A stretch of DNA of 30,146 bases from Bremia lactucae (taxonomy: Eukaryota > Oomycota > Peronosporomycetes > Peronosporales > Peronosporaceae): assembly GCF_004359215.1 (NCBI RefSeq), contig NW_027152207.1, forward strand, positions 21,316-51,461, read 5' to 3'. The first letter of the stretch is position 1; every line of letters starts with the position of its first letter. Positions 9,434 to 17,462 of the stretch are shown in pieces. Below the pieces are notes generated by a model. That model was not told where the DNA came from and did not search any database. It saw only the letters and a list, made by a program, of their open reading frames with translations. A program made the position numbers and the translations under genes.

Positions 9434-9504
9434 TGCTTGATGCGCGGGGAAACCTTCAGTTTCATGTGGAGAAATTCTTAAAGCGACGTCGTCGTCGAAG
9501 GTAA
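9184..9504 (+). pseudogene. Sense linker of B1 pol up to the start of the chromodomain
   Basis: Pro/Ala/Glu-rich linker (SSPGFPAGPLSEAADAPASK) between integrase and chromodomain. It is one frame away from the integrase stretch because of a frameshift near 9205. It ends FHVEKFLKRRRRR, the entry strand of the chromodomain written with CGT repeats. The rest of that domain is not next to it: it lies on the opposite strand at 9879-10046, after the flipped block begins at 9504. Confidence 0.7.
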
Positions 9505-9859
9505 TGACGCGAAGCCAGTATTTGTCGCGTTTACGTGATCAAGTCCGTGAAGCTTCGGTGACCTCCTTGAGAAAAATTCCTTTCGTTTTGTTTCCAAATG
9601 AAACAAGAACTGAAAACGAGATCTCATTTGAGAAATGGGTTCACCGGGCCCGCAAACTTCGTAATATCTTGAATATCAGAGAGTCTGCGGATAGAGGTGA
9701 TGTTCGTTTGGAATAAAAGCTTCGCTTCGACTTTGCTAAGCTTAAGGCCAAAGGCCTGTTACGTTCGGCATTTATGCCACAAAACGAAGAAAGGCCTAGC
9801 CAATATTTCAGTGCTTCGGTTGACCGTACAAACAAGGATCGAAGCCGTACTGGGCCTTA
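9504..9859 (+). pseudogene. C-terminal half of accessory gene acc2 of B1, flipped
   Basis: The open stretch 9504-9716 begins MTRSQYLSRLRDQVREA and holds IPFVLFPNETRTENE and EISFEKWVHRARKLRN. After a TAA the frame continues LRFDFAKLKAKGLLRSAFMP and QNEERPSQYFSASVD. In B2 the same sequence is on the minus strand, antisense to pol and directly joined to the N-terminal half. In B1 it is on the plus strand because 9504-10046 has been inverted. The N-terminal half remains at 10045-10508 on the minus strand. Function is unknown. A basic, helix-rich protein is suggested by composition. Confidence 0.65.
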
Positions 9860-9878
9860 GATCCACCTAATCCCACGT

Positions 9879-10046
9879 TTAGTGGTTAAAAGCATCGTTT
9901 GACGCGAGTTGACCCTGAGCTTGGCGCTCAAAAACGTCAACGGCGTACGGGCAATCTTGCCGAAGAGGTACCTCGAACTCCCAAGAGTAATCAGAAGAGG
10001 GGTTCCCTAGCCACTTCACCAGATACTTATATTGATCCCGGCGTAA
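9879..10046 (-). pseudogene. Chromodomain of B1 pol, flipped
   Basis: Read on the minus strand this gives DQYKYLVKWLGNPSSDYSWE and then FEVPLRQDCPYAVDVFERQ, a chromodomain core with the aromatic cage Tyr and Trp and the terminal helix. In B2 the equivalent stretch lies on the plus strand directly after the linker. Joined across the inversion, the plus-strand FHVEKFLKRRRRR at 9503 and this piece form one continuous chromodomain. The domain would bind methylated histone tails and guide integration. Confidence 0.8.
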
Positions 10047-10508
10047 GGTATTGCTCATGAAGAGCGTCGCGAGCAGCGACCACCTCCGGCGTCCTCGCCG
10101 GGTCACCCGAGATCCAGATGGCCAAGCTATGACCCGCTATCTCTTTGAGACGCTCGTCCGCACTAAGCGAAGTTAATCTATATTCACTATGAGCCTTAGC
10201 TTTCGCTATTTTGGTAGCTCGACGACGAGCTCTTTCCTCTATGAGGATTATCTGCTCTTGCTCTTCATCGAGCGAACTCGTAATGATGTTGAACTCAGGG
10301 TCCCGTTTCTTGCTCAATGCAGTTAAGACATCAGCGGCACCACGTTCTCGAAACGGATTCGGAGCTCGCCGACGTTCGTCCGGAGGAGAAGGCGTGAGCG
10401 AACGCCGCTCTTTTCCTCCTCCTCTGATTGAGAGTTACTTTCAAAGTCCACCATTCCCTCATCGTCGAGGAAGGTGCTCAGAGTCTGTGGCTCACGCTTG
10501 ATTGTCAT
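10045..10508 (-). pseudogene. N-terminal half of accessory gene acc2 of B1
   Basis: A likely start is the ATG read from 10508 (MTIKREPQTLSTFLDDEGMV), followed by an acidic Ser/Glu stretch. A one-base frameshift in the GAG repeats near 10410 moves the reading to a frame with RRRAPNPFRERGAADVL, and then the open stretch 10317-10027: LDEEQEQIILIEERARRRAT, AHSEYRLTSLSADERLKE and GHSLAIWISGDPARTPEVVA. It stops being collinear at YLTP, where the flipped block begins. The strand is opposite to pol, as in B2. I do not recognise a domain. Confidence 0.6.
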
Positions 10509-10610
10509 TAGACAAAGGAATGAAAAACACAACCAAGCGGTTAGCTGTTTAGGTTCCAACCTCAAAGAGGAAATGAAGCGACTGTTGTCACTCGGTGTCA
10601 ACAGTCTGAT

Positions 10611-10619
10611 AGGGGAGGG
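10611..10619 (+). other. Polypurine tract of B1
   Basis: AGGGGAGGG lies directly before the 3' LTR start at 10620. It is the expected primer site for plus-strand synthesis and marks the LTR boundary. Confidence 0.7.
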
Positions 10620-11103
10620 TGAAATGGGGCACACATCGGTTGGAGCCCCGTTGTTGTGGTACATTTACGTTATGGGTAAAATACCCTTTTATCTAATTTT
10701 AAAATGGTTGGTTACTTAAATCCCATTTATTATGGGTAATAAATGTGGTCGCCGCCAGATTTATATCTGGCGGCCAAAATCTATTTTAATTAGCTAGGGA
10801 ACGGTTTTTAGATTTAAATAATAAAATAAAGGTCAGTTCCCATTTTGATCTTAAAGCGTAAAGTGCCTTCCTAAGGCTTGCGCATGATCTGTAAGAGATA
10901 GAAGCCTTTCTAAGGTATATCCTCTTGGGCACTAGTTGCCACTTGGTTCTGCGAACCCCTAAATCCATTGAACTAGGATTCCTTAAGCTTTGATAGCTTG
11001 TACGACTCCCTGAGTTGTTAGACCCATTGCTTCAATAGAACCAAGTGACTCTCTGAGTCTGAAAATCTTCCGCTGACTTTTGGAGCGAGGTGGCTCCGCT
11101 ACA
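10620..11103 (+). repeat. 3' LTR of B1 (484 bp)
   Basis: The start TGAAATGGGGC differs from the consensus TGTAATGGGGC at one base and the end is GCTCCGCTACA. It contains a perfect inverted repeat, GCCGCCAGAT TTAT ATCTGGCGGC (10751-10774), which is shortened in the 5' LTR and degenerate in B2. The LTR pair is clearly diverged. Confidence 0.92.
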
Positions 11104-11366
11104 TCAACGGTCTACTAACTGAAGTATACCTAATCATTTCCAAATAATGCTGCTTGATTTTCGCTTTGGCTATTTTGTTGCCACATTTTATTGAATGTTA
11201 TGAGTATTGAACCCATCGTCTTCCGTTCGAATGTTGTATAAAATTGTAGGTACTATTGTGGATACTTTGGCTTGCTCGCAAAACGAGCATCATGCTTAAA
11301 CTTGAAAGAACTAGTGTGTTATAAGAAACACAGATTTTTTATTGATGAAGTTATATGCCTCGTGAT
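11104..11366. other. Unassigned spacer between B1 and A2
   Basis: 263 bp of AT-rich sequence without a credible reading frame, repeat end or RNA gene. It ends at the left target duplication of A2. Confidence 0.6.
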
Positions 11367-11371
11367 CATAT
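11367..11371. repeat. Left target-site duplication of A2 (CATAT)
   Basis: CATAT abuts the outer end of the A2 3' LTR and is repeated exactly at 19390-19394, outside the 5' LTR end. A 5-bp duplication is normal for gypsy integrase, and it shows that 11372-19389 entered as one insertion. Confidence 0.85.
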
Positions 11372-11807
11372 TTAAACGGGGCACTGCCGACTTGTACTGA
11401 TTCAGTACAAGTCCACTTCGCACTGCCTCAGTGCGAGTGGCTCCTCACGTCACTTCACGTACACTAGTACGTGCAGAGGAAGACTCTTTTGAATACACTT
11501 GCTTTAAACAGGGTTAATTAAAAACTGTATTAATATAAATCAGTTCTTCTGCTCTGTCTATTTAATACTTACTTATGTATAAACAAATACAAAACATGTA
11601 AAAAGGCTTATCAATCCTTTTCTTTGCGCGCGTCCAGCGCTGACTGGACCGCGGAGAAAGTAGATGTAATGATCTATATCTACCAATAGATAAGCTTTTA
11701 AAATATTATCTATAAGTAATGTTATCCAAATATTATCTACCTTTAATATAATATACTAATTTACAATGTTTAAGTGTTAATTTCATGTAACGATGCACCC
11801 CATTACA
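11372..11807 (-). repeat. 3' LTR of A2
   Basis: On the minus strand it starts TGTAATGGGG at 11807 and ends near CCCCGTTTAA at 11372, two mismatches from the family 1 end. It contains the conserved 11-bp hairpin at 11389-11413. Homologous to 3291-3721. Confidence 0.92.
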
Positions 11808-11810
11808 TCA

Positions 11811-11820
11811 CCCCTCCCTT
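11811..11820 (-). other. Polypurine tract of A2
   Basis: On the minus strand AAGGGAGGGG, identical to the A1 tract, three bases from the LTR start. Confidence 0.8.
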
Positions 11821-11885
11821 AAACGACAATCACTCTGACTGTCATTAGGTAAAGTGGTCACTATAAGACCATTTTATTATAAACG

Positions 11886-12748
11886 ATGTTGATTGGTCAG
11901 AACCATCATTTTTATTTCTATCGCATAATTAACAAGTGGGAATATTGCGGCGCGTTCGGCTGCGGTTCATGCAGCCGCGGGCGACGCATAATTGTTTCTT
12001 GCGGCAGACGGAACGTCTGCCGTAGTGTCATCTTCTCCCGCAACTCTAAATGTTGCGGGTGCCCGTGGTGATACACAACGTGAATGCGACCCCTCCTTGG
12101 AGGTCGACTCGAGGACAATAGGACAGTTGCCTGATCATCGTTAGGCGGCTGACTTTGAGCCTTCGAGTGAGGGGGCTCATCCGAGTAGACGTGCTGGTAG
12201 CATTCGCTACAGCATGTTCGGTTCCGACGATGAGGATGATTCCTTATCGTCAGTACCGTTTCCCGTGCCGTCATCTGCACATATTTCTGTGCGTGGTGAT
12301 GACGATGGCCTAAGCCATCGTAATAAAAGTTCTTGTGGTACCCCTGCTTCAGTGGGCACCACTCAGGGGAGTAATGACAGTAAAATGTCTAATCTCGCCC
12401 CTGAAAAGAAGCCGTGGCTTTTGCCAGAAAGGCTCATTAATAGCTTGTCTGGAGAAACTACTCCTCACACTAAATATCTCTTATTTATTGCGACAAATCT
12501 ACATCACCTTGATCCTAGCGCGAAGAACTTTTGCGCTGAGGAAGATTTTTCTCGATGCTTTTTTCAAGCATCGATGGTATAGTGGCAACAATAAGCGAGA
12601 TAAAGTCTCGCTTATGCAAGCTTGGAGCGCATTCATTCGCCATGTCAAAGACACTGGATGCGAAGGCTGGCTTCAAAGACTAAACGCGATTTGCCTTAAG
12701 TTTGAGAAACGAACTCCACCCGGTGCAAGGTATAAATTGCATATTTAA
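11886..12748 (+). pseudogene. Antisense accessory gene acc1 of family 1, copy A2
   Basis: This copy lies antisense to A2 pol, between chromodomain and 3' LTR. It starts at an ATG matching that of A1 (MLIGQNHHF), with early frameshifts that leave AAVHAAAGDA recognisable. The middle is open from 12214 to 12582: MFGSDDEDDSLSSVPFPVP, LAPEKKPWLLPERLINSLSG, YLLFIATNLHHLDPSAKNF and CAEEDF. A frameshift near 12555 then leads to KHRWYSGNNKRDKVSLMQAW, SAFIRHVKDTGCEGWLQRLN and KFEKRTPPGARYK, ending at 12748. The arrangement is an acidic/Ser N-terminus followed by a compact, aromatic-rich C-terminal region of about 130 residues. No known domain comes to mind. This copy shows best what the protein was. 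Confidence 0.62.
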
Positions 12749-12909
12749 CGAGAGCAGGACTTCCATGCCACACGTGGGGTGATCCCTGTCCGTGTTGTGT
12801 TGACAACACTAACCGACTAAAAGGGGATGTCTATTTCCTTTCTTCGCCCTGGGGAAGGGCTCGCATCTCTATCAAGATGCGCGATGCGATTGACGAATTG
12901 CAATCGATG

Positions 12910-12951
12910 TGTAAGGAGGCACACATCGGTTAAAGAACCGTTGTTGTGGTA
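12910..12951 (+). repeat. 42-bp fragment of the family 2 LTR start inside A2
   Basis: TGTAAGGAGGCACACATCGG followed by a stretch ending GTTGTTGTGGTA matches the first 42 bases of the family 2 LTR, plus strand. A1 has only about 12 unrelated bases at this position. Only this 5' end is present, with no remaining LTR sequence. Confidence 0.75.
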
Positions 12952-12953
12952 TA

Positions 12954-13603
12954 ATGAGCGCCAGGGGCGCGTTTTCCGATGGATTTTCTGATCCATCGGA
13001 TGGGTCTTGTCATACTGACGGGCGAGACCCTCAACGTCAACAATCAGCTGGGAACGAGGCTCCCAGCTGTCATGTGAACGTGGATAGCCGCGCAAGCGAA
13101 CAAGATAACTTGTTCGCTGCCCCTTCACATCACGGTGGATTTGGATACGTTTCACAAGGAAACGTTGACCACCGTGGAATCCACCAGTGGTTGTGGCGGA
13201 GTAGAGAAAAATAAGATCCGACCCATGAGTCGGATCTAGAGTCGAAGATCGATAAACTCGATCGCTTCCACCATGATTTGGAGCTGTATAGCGCGGTAAG
13301 CGTAGCTCGTTAGAGCAGACGGTTCAGGCTTACCATATCGAACAGTTGGAAGACCATGCGAATAGTGCGTGCTCCATGTTGAAGTACGAACGGAATTATC
13401 ACGCTCTTCGTGATGATCTGTCGTCAGCTCATCGCGGTTTTGAGGATATATGGACCCGACATGAGAATCTCCAGATTCAGCATGAGAATCTGGTTCGTGA
13501 CCACAAGAATCTTTTAAAGATCCTTGAGAAGGGTGGTCAAATCCGTTCTCGGAAGAAACTGCGTATTGATGGTACGGGCGGAGCCGACAAACGTAAAACG
13601 TAG
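12954..13603 (+). pseudogene. Antisense coiled-coil ORF of family 1, copy A2
   Basis: This is the counterpart of the A1 antisense frame at 1634-2173. The first part (12954-13214) carries VDSRASEQDNLFAAPSHHGG. After a stop it goes on with LESKIDKLDRFHHDLE, a frameshift near 13290, then SLEQTVQAYHIEQLEDHANS, NYHALRDDLSSAHRGFEDIW and LQIQHENLVRDHKNLLKILE, up to 13603. The heptad segment is almost unchanged from A1, while the ends have decayed. Confidence 0.42.
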
Positions 13604-14060
13604 GATGCGTTCGCATCCTACGTGGCAGTTCAATTTTGTACGCATTGCCTCTGCAATGCAGTACACGGAAAAGCCCAATGACATTGGATAGAAGTTTACT
13701 GCTACCCATATTAGTGACTACATGCTCTTGTAAGTTTACCTTAGAGAGTAGTACTAGGTCATTAAATATAAATGAAAGAACGTTTGCTCTTCCATGTTTG
13801 TCTGCATTCCGTTTCTGACGGTCCACTGCGTTAGCAATGGAATCCTGTACAAAACGAATTACCGATTCTCGGGTCAGCAGAAATTTCTCTGCTGACTCAT
13901 TTGTGTTATCTTTTTCAGAGCGCTTTGTGCATGCTGCCATGAGATTTTCCTCATCTTCGATGTCGAATTCTTTGACATCGACATCACTCGCGTCGTTGTT
14001 AACTTCGACGCGTGATGAGCATGAGCCAGATATGGTTTTGCTTGTGCGAGTCCACCCCAC

Positions 14061-14960
14061 TTAAACAAGAGGATCCCTCTAATTGGGTGGGTATGCTTGT
14101 AGACGCATGCACCGAATTAATGATGGTGAATTCGACCATTGGTAAAACTCGCTCCAATTCAAATACGATTGGACGTAACCTCGAAGTATCTTTCGAGGAC
14201 GCGATTTACGCGTTCCGTCTGACCATCTATCTCTGGATGATCAATAGTTGACATGGTCAGCCGTGTTTCGAGAGATTGGAACACGGATTGTCAAAACACC
14301 GCCGTAAACCGTGGATCTCTGTCAGATACCAATTCACAGGGTAACCCGTGGAGCTTAAAGACCTTGTCGATAAAGACACAGGCACAACTCGGAGCCGTGA
14401 TTTACTCTGGTACTGCAGCAAGATGGTACATCTTGCTGAAGCTGTCCACAAAAACAAGATTTCATTTTTTTTGTGATCGTCTTCGGATTTTCTGAAGACG
14501 ATGTCCATAGATACGGACTGCCAAGGTTCTGCCGGAAGTGGTAGAGGTTGTAGAGGTGCACGGGATGTAGGGTTAGGTTTCACCCGTTGACATACTACTC
14601 GCAAGCACGAATGTACTTGCACACGAACTGATACTGGCGGGGCCAGTGAAAATCGCGACTTACTGTGAGGTAAATCTTCTCACGGCCACGATAACCACTT
14701 GTTGGTCCATCGTGACACTCATACGTGATACGCAAGCGCAAATCATTGTGAGTTGGGACGAAGACACGTGGGGTGTCGTCGCCAACGGCTGTGTAGTACA
14801 TAAACCCGTTGCCTATTGTGTATCGATCGGATGATGATCGATATAAAGCCGGTAAATCTTTACAAGATTTATCGGATGGATTCATCAGATGATCCATTAA
14901 ACGCAGAAGGTCCATATCGTTTGCGTAGGCTTTCTTTATGGCATCAAACAAGATTGATAA
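14061..14960 (-). pseudogene. A2 integrase, zinc domain and catalytic core
   Basis: The minus-strand frame 14951-14595 carries the spacer after RNase H and the zinc region ECHDGPTSGYRGREKIYL ... YIRACE; the second His of HHCC is Tyr. The core is scattered over frames: VCQRVKPNPTSR and SMDIVFRKSEDDHKK (first Asp kept), a shifted version of the SDRDPRF region, and further on the stretch antisense to 14160-14260 with the Glu motif. Several frameshifts make it inactive. Confidence 0.8.
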
Positions 14961-15787
14961 CGGAACCTTGACATAAGTGTTGCAACAGTGGGATTTTTTC
15001 CACTGTTGGAATGCACTGCTGACTCGAAATCGGGTCGGCGTGTCACAGCATCAGCGACGACATTAAGTCGTCCTGATTTATATTCCACGGAGAAATTATA
15101 CTCCACGAAAAAGGATAGCCACCTCGCCACTCTTTGCGAGAGGTGTGGGCTGGTTACGGCCGTGTATAATGACGCATGGTCCGTATTTCATGGCAAGGAG
15201 TTCCTCGTCATGCACTGCGTAATTGCGTTCAGCTAGTTGCAGCTGACGCGGTTGGTAACAGACGACGCGCTCCGCGCCGTCTGTATCGTATTTCATTAAC
15301 GCACAGCCGATTGCGAAATCGCTGGCGTCACAGATCACATGAAATGGTCTATTTTGATCTGCAATCGCCAAGATGGGCGATGGCATCAAGCTTTGCTTGA
15401 TACCTTCAAAGGAACGCTGGCAATCAGCGTTCCATAACCATTTCTCGTCTTTTTTTCAGAGACGTGAGAGATGTACTGCCATCTCGGCATGATTGCGGGA
15501 GTACTTGTGCAAGTACGCCGCTAATCTAAGGAACTTTTAAATTCCTTTGACATCGACTGGAACTGGACAGTCGGTAATTGCCTTGATCTTTTCAGGATCA
15601 GGGCGCACGCCATGTTTACCGACGATGCACCCAAGAAGTGGTATTTCGCTTGCAGCGAATATACACTTCTTGAGATTTGCATACAACTTATGCTTTCGCA
15701 TAAGTGTAAGAACCTGACGAACGTAATTTTTTTAACCTCCAAGTCCGTCTTTGGTCCATGGCCCGGCTATGGACGAATACATCGTCA
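14936..15787 (-). pseudogene. A2 RT C-terminal half and RNase H
   Basis: In gene order the piece opens exactly at the RT active site, FDDVFVHSRAMD (from 15787 down). It continues with VEVKKI..VRFLHLCES and the connection region, then RNase H: SPILAIADQNRPFHVICDAS, DFAIGCALMKYDTDGAERVV, ERNYAVHDEELLAMKYG, and the end MARWLSFFVEYNFSVEYKSG (15130). The residues normally just before FDD (APSY) are absent; instead a tRNA-like sequence begins. The N-terminal half of RT lies next door on the other strand. Several frameshifts are present. Confidence 0.85.
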
Positions 15788-15788
15788 A

Positions 15789-15857
15789 AACAACAATGGT
15801 AGAGTGCCCGCTTCACATGCGGGAGGTAGGGGAATCGATACCCCCAAGCGTGACAAG
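15789..15857 (+). pseudogene. tRNA-Val(CAC)-like 3' half at the RT breakpoint
   Basis: From the D-loop onward this looks like a tRNA: GGTAGAG, anticodon stem CCCGC (15807-15811), loop TTCACAT with anticodon CAC (15814-15816), stem GCGGG, a five-base variable region AGGTA, and a T arm GGGGA-ATCGATA-CCCCC with one mismatched closing pair. The 5' acceptor strand and the first half of the D stem are missing: no partner for AAGCGTG is found upstream. It therefore cannot fold fully. It may be a repair filler, a SINE head or a copied tRNA. It sits between the two RT halves of A2. Confidence 0.6.
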
Positions 15858-16416
15858 TGTTAATAGGCCATGTATAGAAAAACGAACATCGAGCGAAAAT
15901 GAAGGCACTTGACATGAGATCGAGCTCAAATCGGCTCGAAGTACTGTGTCATGAAGCAGTGGCCACTGCCTCGTGAACAAGTTTTTGAGATCGATAATTT
16001 TTTTATCGATCGATCAAAGCGGGCCATGTGAGGGAGTCAACCTCCCCACATAGCTCTCCGACCTTCTGTGTACGAAAGGCGACAGATAGGTGGCAGTTAG
16101 TGCACGCATTCAATAAACGGAATGCTGCAACGGTACAGGCTCAAACGCCGATACTTAGAAAAGACGTAATAATAGATGGCATGTCTAAGAGTACCATCTT
16201 TTCGTCTATGGATCCGATGGATGGATTTTATCAGTTCCTTATGCGTTAACGGAGCATCCTGTTCACAGCAGTGAGCCCTCCCAGTGGGATGCTCTGGGAA
16301 TGGCTAGTAATACCGCAGGGACTAAGTAACAAGCCCCTGCAACATTCAACAGATGCGTAACGAATCTGTTAAGACCGGTGCGAGAATTTGCATCGAAGAC
16401 AAATCCTTTATATAAG
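15858..16416 (+). pseudogene. N-terminal half of A2 reverse transcriptase, flipped
   Basis: Plus-strand RT motifs in order: ENEGT.HEIELK, KYCVMKQWPLPREQVFEIDN, then after a frameshift RESTSPHSSPTFCVRKATDR, LVHAFNKRNAATVQAQTPIL, STIFSSMDPMDGFYQFLMR (catalytic Asp of motif A), AVSPPSGMLWEWLVIPQGLS and finally TNLLRPVREFAS. The next residues in any gypsy RT are SYFDD, and these start the minus-strand piece at 15787. The block therefore belongs to the same RT and has been inverted in place. The boundary at 16416 is precise within a few bases; the left one is blurred by the tRNA-like insert. Confidence 0.85.
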
Positions 16417-16465
16417 GTTTTGATTGAAATGCAGGGATGTATTCCCGAATACAAATCCATGCGAG
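16417..16465 (+). pseudogene. Pre-RT block of A2, separately flipped
   Basis: The plus strand reads KTNPLYKVLIEMQGCIPEY, which corresponds to the segment just before RT entry in B1 (DSFYSLVKDFQDVV). In gene order it should follow SWELLQT, which ends on the minus strand at 16470, and precede the block at 15858. It is on the plus strand but to the right of that block, so it cannot belong to the same inversion event. Only about 50 bp support this, so it is less certain than the larger flips. Confidence 0.6.
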
Positions 16466-16469
16466 TTGC

Positions 16470-16649
16470 CTAAGTTGTCTGAAGTAACTCCCACGATTGA
16501 GTAGTATATCTCTCAATCCGAGTCTTCAAATCGAGGACACTTTCGTCCATTGATAAGCTGCTGAGAACCCGTTCGTTCTCTGCAAAAGTTACCGCTGACC
16601 GAATATCGGTTACGTATTCGTCCTCTGTGACGAGTATGCAGATCTGATT
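16470..16649 (-). pseudogene. A2 pre-RT segment
   Basis: Minus-strand ICILVTEDEYVTDIRSAVTF, then AENERVLSSLSMDESVLDL and TRIERYTTQSWELLQT. This is the usual family 1 polyprotein stretch ahead of RT. It is open and continuous, and its upstream end abuts the mitochondrial fragments at 16650. Confidence 0.7.
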
Positions 16650-16754
16650 GGTTCTAAAATATATGGTAGCTGTAGGAAATAAAGGAACCAAAAATCTAAT
16701 CATACCGTATGATCCTAATTTAAGTAAAATACCAGCTAGCAATACCGAACCTGC
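16650..16754 (-). pseudogene. nad4: Mitochondrial nad4 fragment (NUMT piece 1)
   Basis: The minus strand encodes [20 protein letters not shown] followed by FLVPLFPTATIYF. This is the highly conserved quinone-channel helix region of NADH dehydrogenase subunit 4, including the [10 protein letters not shown](S/G)YG signature. It is AT-rich unlike the flanking gypsy DNA. It lies inside the protease-RT spacer of A2 and so is a nuclear copy of mitochondrial DNA. Confidence 0.88.
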
Positions 16755-16760
16755 GGTATA

Positions 16761-16832
16761 TTAATTTTTATAGGGGCTATAGGTTATTCTGCCCAATTTT
16801 TTTTTCATTTATGGCTTCCCGATGCTATGGAA
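16761..16832 (+). pseudogene. nad5: Mitochondrial nad5 fragment (NUMT piece 2)
   Basis: The plus strand encodes [24 protein letters not shown]. This is the signature IGAIGKSAQ...HTWLPDAMEGPTPVS of NADH dehydrogenase subunit 5. It is in the opposite orientation to the nad4 pieces on either side, so the insert is a mosaic and not one contiguous mitochondrial segment. Confidence 0.85.
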
Positions 16833-16885
16833 ATGCAATACAAAATAATGGCATAGTATGCGCTAAACCACCATAAGAATCAATG
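16833..16885 (-). pseudogene. nad4: Second nad4 fragment (NUMT piece 3)
   Basis: Minus-strand [16 protein letters not shown] resembles the YYGGLVHTMPLF motif in the C-terminal half of NADH dehydrogenase subunit 4, far downstream of the region in piece 1. It directly joins the nad5 piece at ATGGAA. Beyond 16886 gypsy sequence (EPKQFLRDLYSG) resumes. Confidence 0.7.
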
Positions 16886-17462
16886 AAACCACTATACAGA
16901 TCTCTCAAAAACTGCTTGGGTTCTAAAGTTGGTAATTGAGTTATGTCCGAAGTTAACTTCGGAGGCGCATACAGATCAAGAGTATAAGCACCTACTCTTG
17001 ATCCGTCATAGACCTAGACATTTGATGTCTCGGTTTCTTCCTGGGATTTGTCCACAGGCTGCCGAGGGATCGATCCCTCGGGATTATTAGGCGTACATTC
17101 ATGTCTCAATCCACTCGACTTATTCGAGTGGTGGACCTTGGCGCTTCCTGTGCATTCCCACAGCCGCCGGCAGCTGACTCCACAGGGTGATTGGTAATCA
17201 CAGTGTTATCTTGTGCAGTTTTACTAGCGACCGTTCCACAAGTGAAACCATCGCACTCACTCGTAGTACATCCACACGCTTGTGGACACTCCAAGACGTT
17301 CATCAGATGGCCCTCAGATGAACAAGTGGCAGGCATCTTTACGGATTGATGCTGCTAGCTGCTCCTCCGATTATATTTCCTGAGCTAAGGTAAATCTAGG
17401 ATGACATCAAATTTGTCATCCAAACCCAGTACGATGAAATCATCATCGTACTGTAAATCGGT
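16886..17462 (-). pseudogene. A2 protease-RT spacer with Cys-rich segment
   Basis: On the minus strand this begins after protease with MPATCSSEGHLMNVLECPQA (17336), followed by CGCTTSECDGFTCGT, and ends with DITQLPTLEPKQFLRDLYSG. The Cys-rich motif recurs in copy A3 (ERPQACGCHTSECDG). It might bind a metal. Frames shift several times between 17100 and 16890. Confidence 0.65.

Larger units (their letters stand above)
3775..11103 (+). mobile_element. Family 2 Ty3/gypsy element, copy B1 (both LTRs)
   Basis: This is a full-length but decayed chromodomain gypsy element: 5' LTR, primer site, gag, protease, spacer, RT, RNase H, integrase, linker, then a flipped block with the chromodomain, an antisense accessory gene, polypurine tract and 3' LTR. 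Its two LTRs differ by many substitutions and small indels, so the insertion is not recent. The flanking 5-mers GTAAC and TCAAC agree at only three of five positions, so the target duplication is diverged or lost. It lies 53 bp downstream of the end of A1. Confidence 0.93.
12817..14060 (-). pseudogene. A2 pol 3' end: integrase C-terminus, linker, chromodomain
   Basis: The long minus-strand frame 14060-13236 contains the stretch after the catalytic core (TRESVIRFVQDSIANAVDRQ, NADKHGRANVLSFIFNDLV, VGSSK-type KLLSNVIGLFRVLHC), HPTFYVCRLRPYHQY and the polar linker. The chromodomain follows in the next frame (VKGQRTSYLVRLRGYPRSHDS, WEPRSQLIVDVEGLARQYD) and the end is GRRKEIDIPF-stop at 12817. In RWRGYP of the A1 chromodomain the cage-region Trp is Leu here (RLRGYP). 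A 42-bp family 2 LTR piece interrupts the C-terminal tail at 12910-12951. Confidence 0.85.

Noticed and set aside
3770..11108. Target-site duplication of B1
   Set aside because: GTAAC and TCAAC match at only three of five positions, which is not enough to claim.
15789..15857. A functional tRNA gene
   Set aside because: No 5' acceptor strand or first D-stem strand, and a mismatch closing the T arm.
15688..15915. Minus-strand 75-codon ORF as a gene
   Set aside because: It joins the RT active site, the tRNA-like piece and the antisense of the flipped RT by chance.
16470..16742. 90-codon minus-strand ORF as a novel membrane protein
   Set aside because: The hydrophobic N-terminal half is a nad4 fragment and the rest is gypsy pre-RT sequence. 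The open frame across the junction is accidental.
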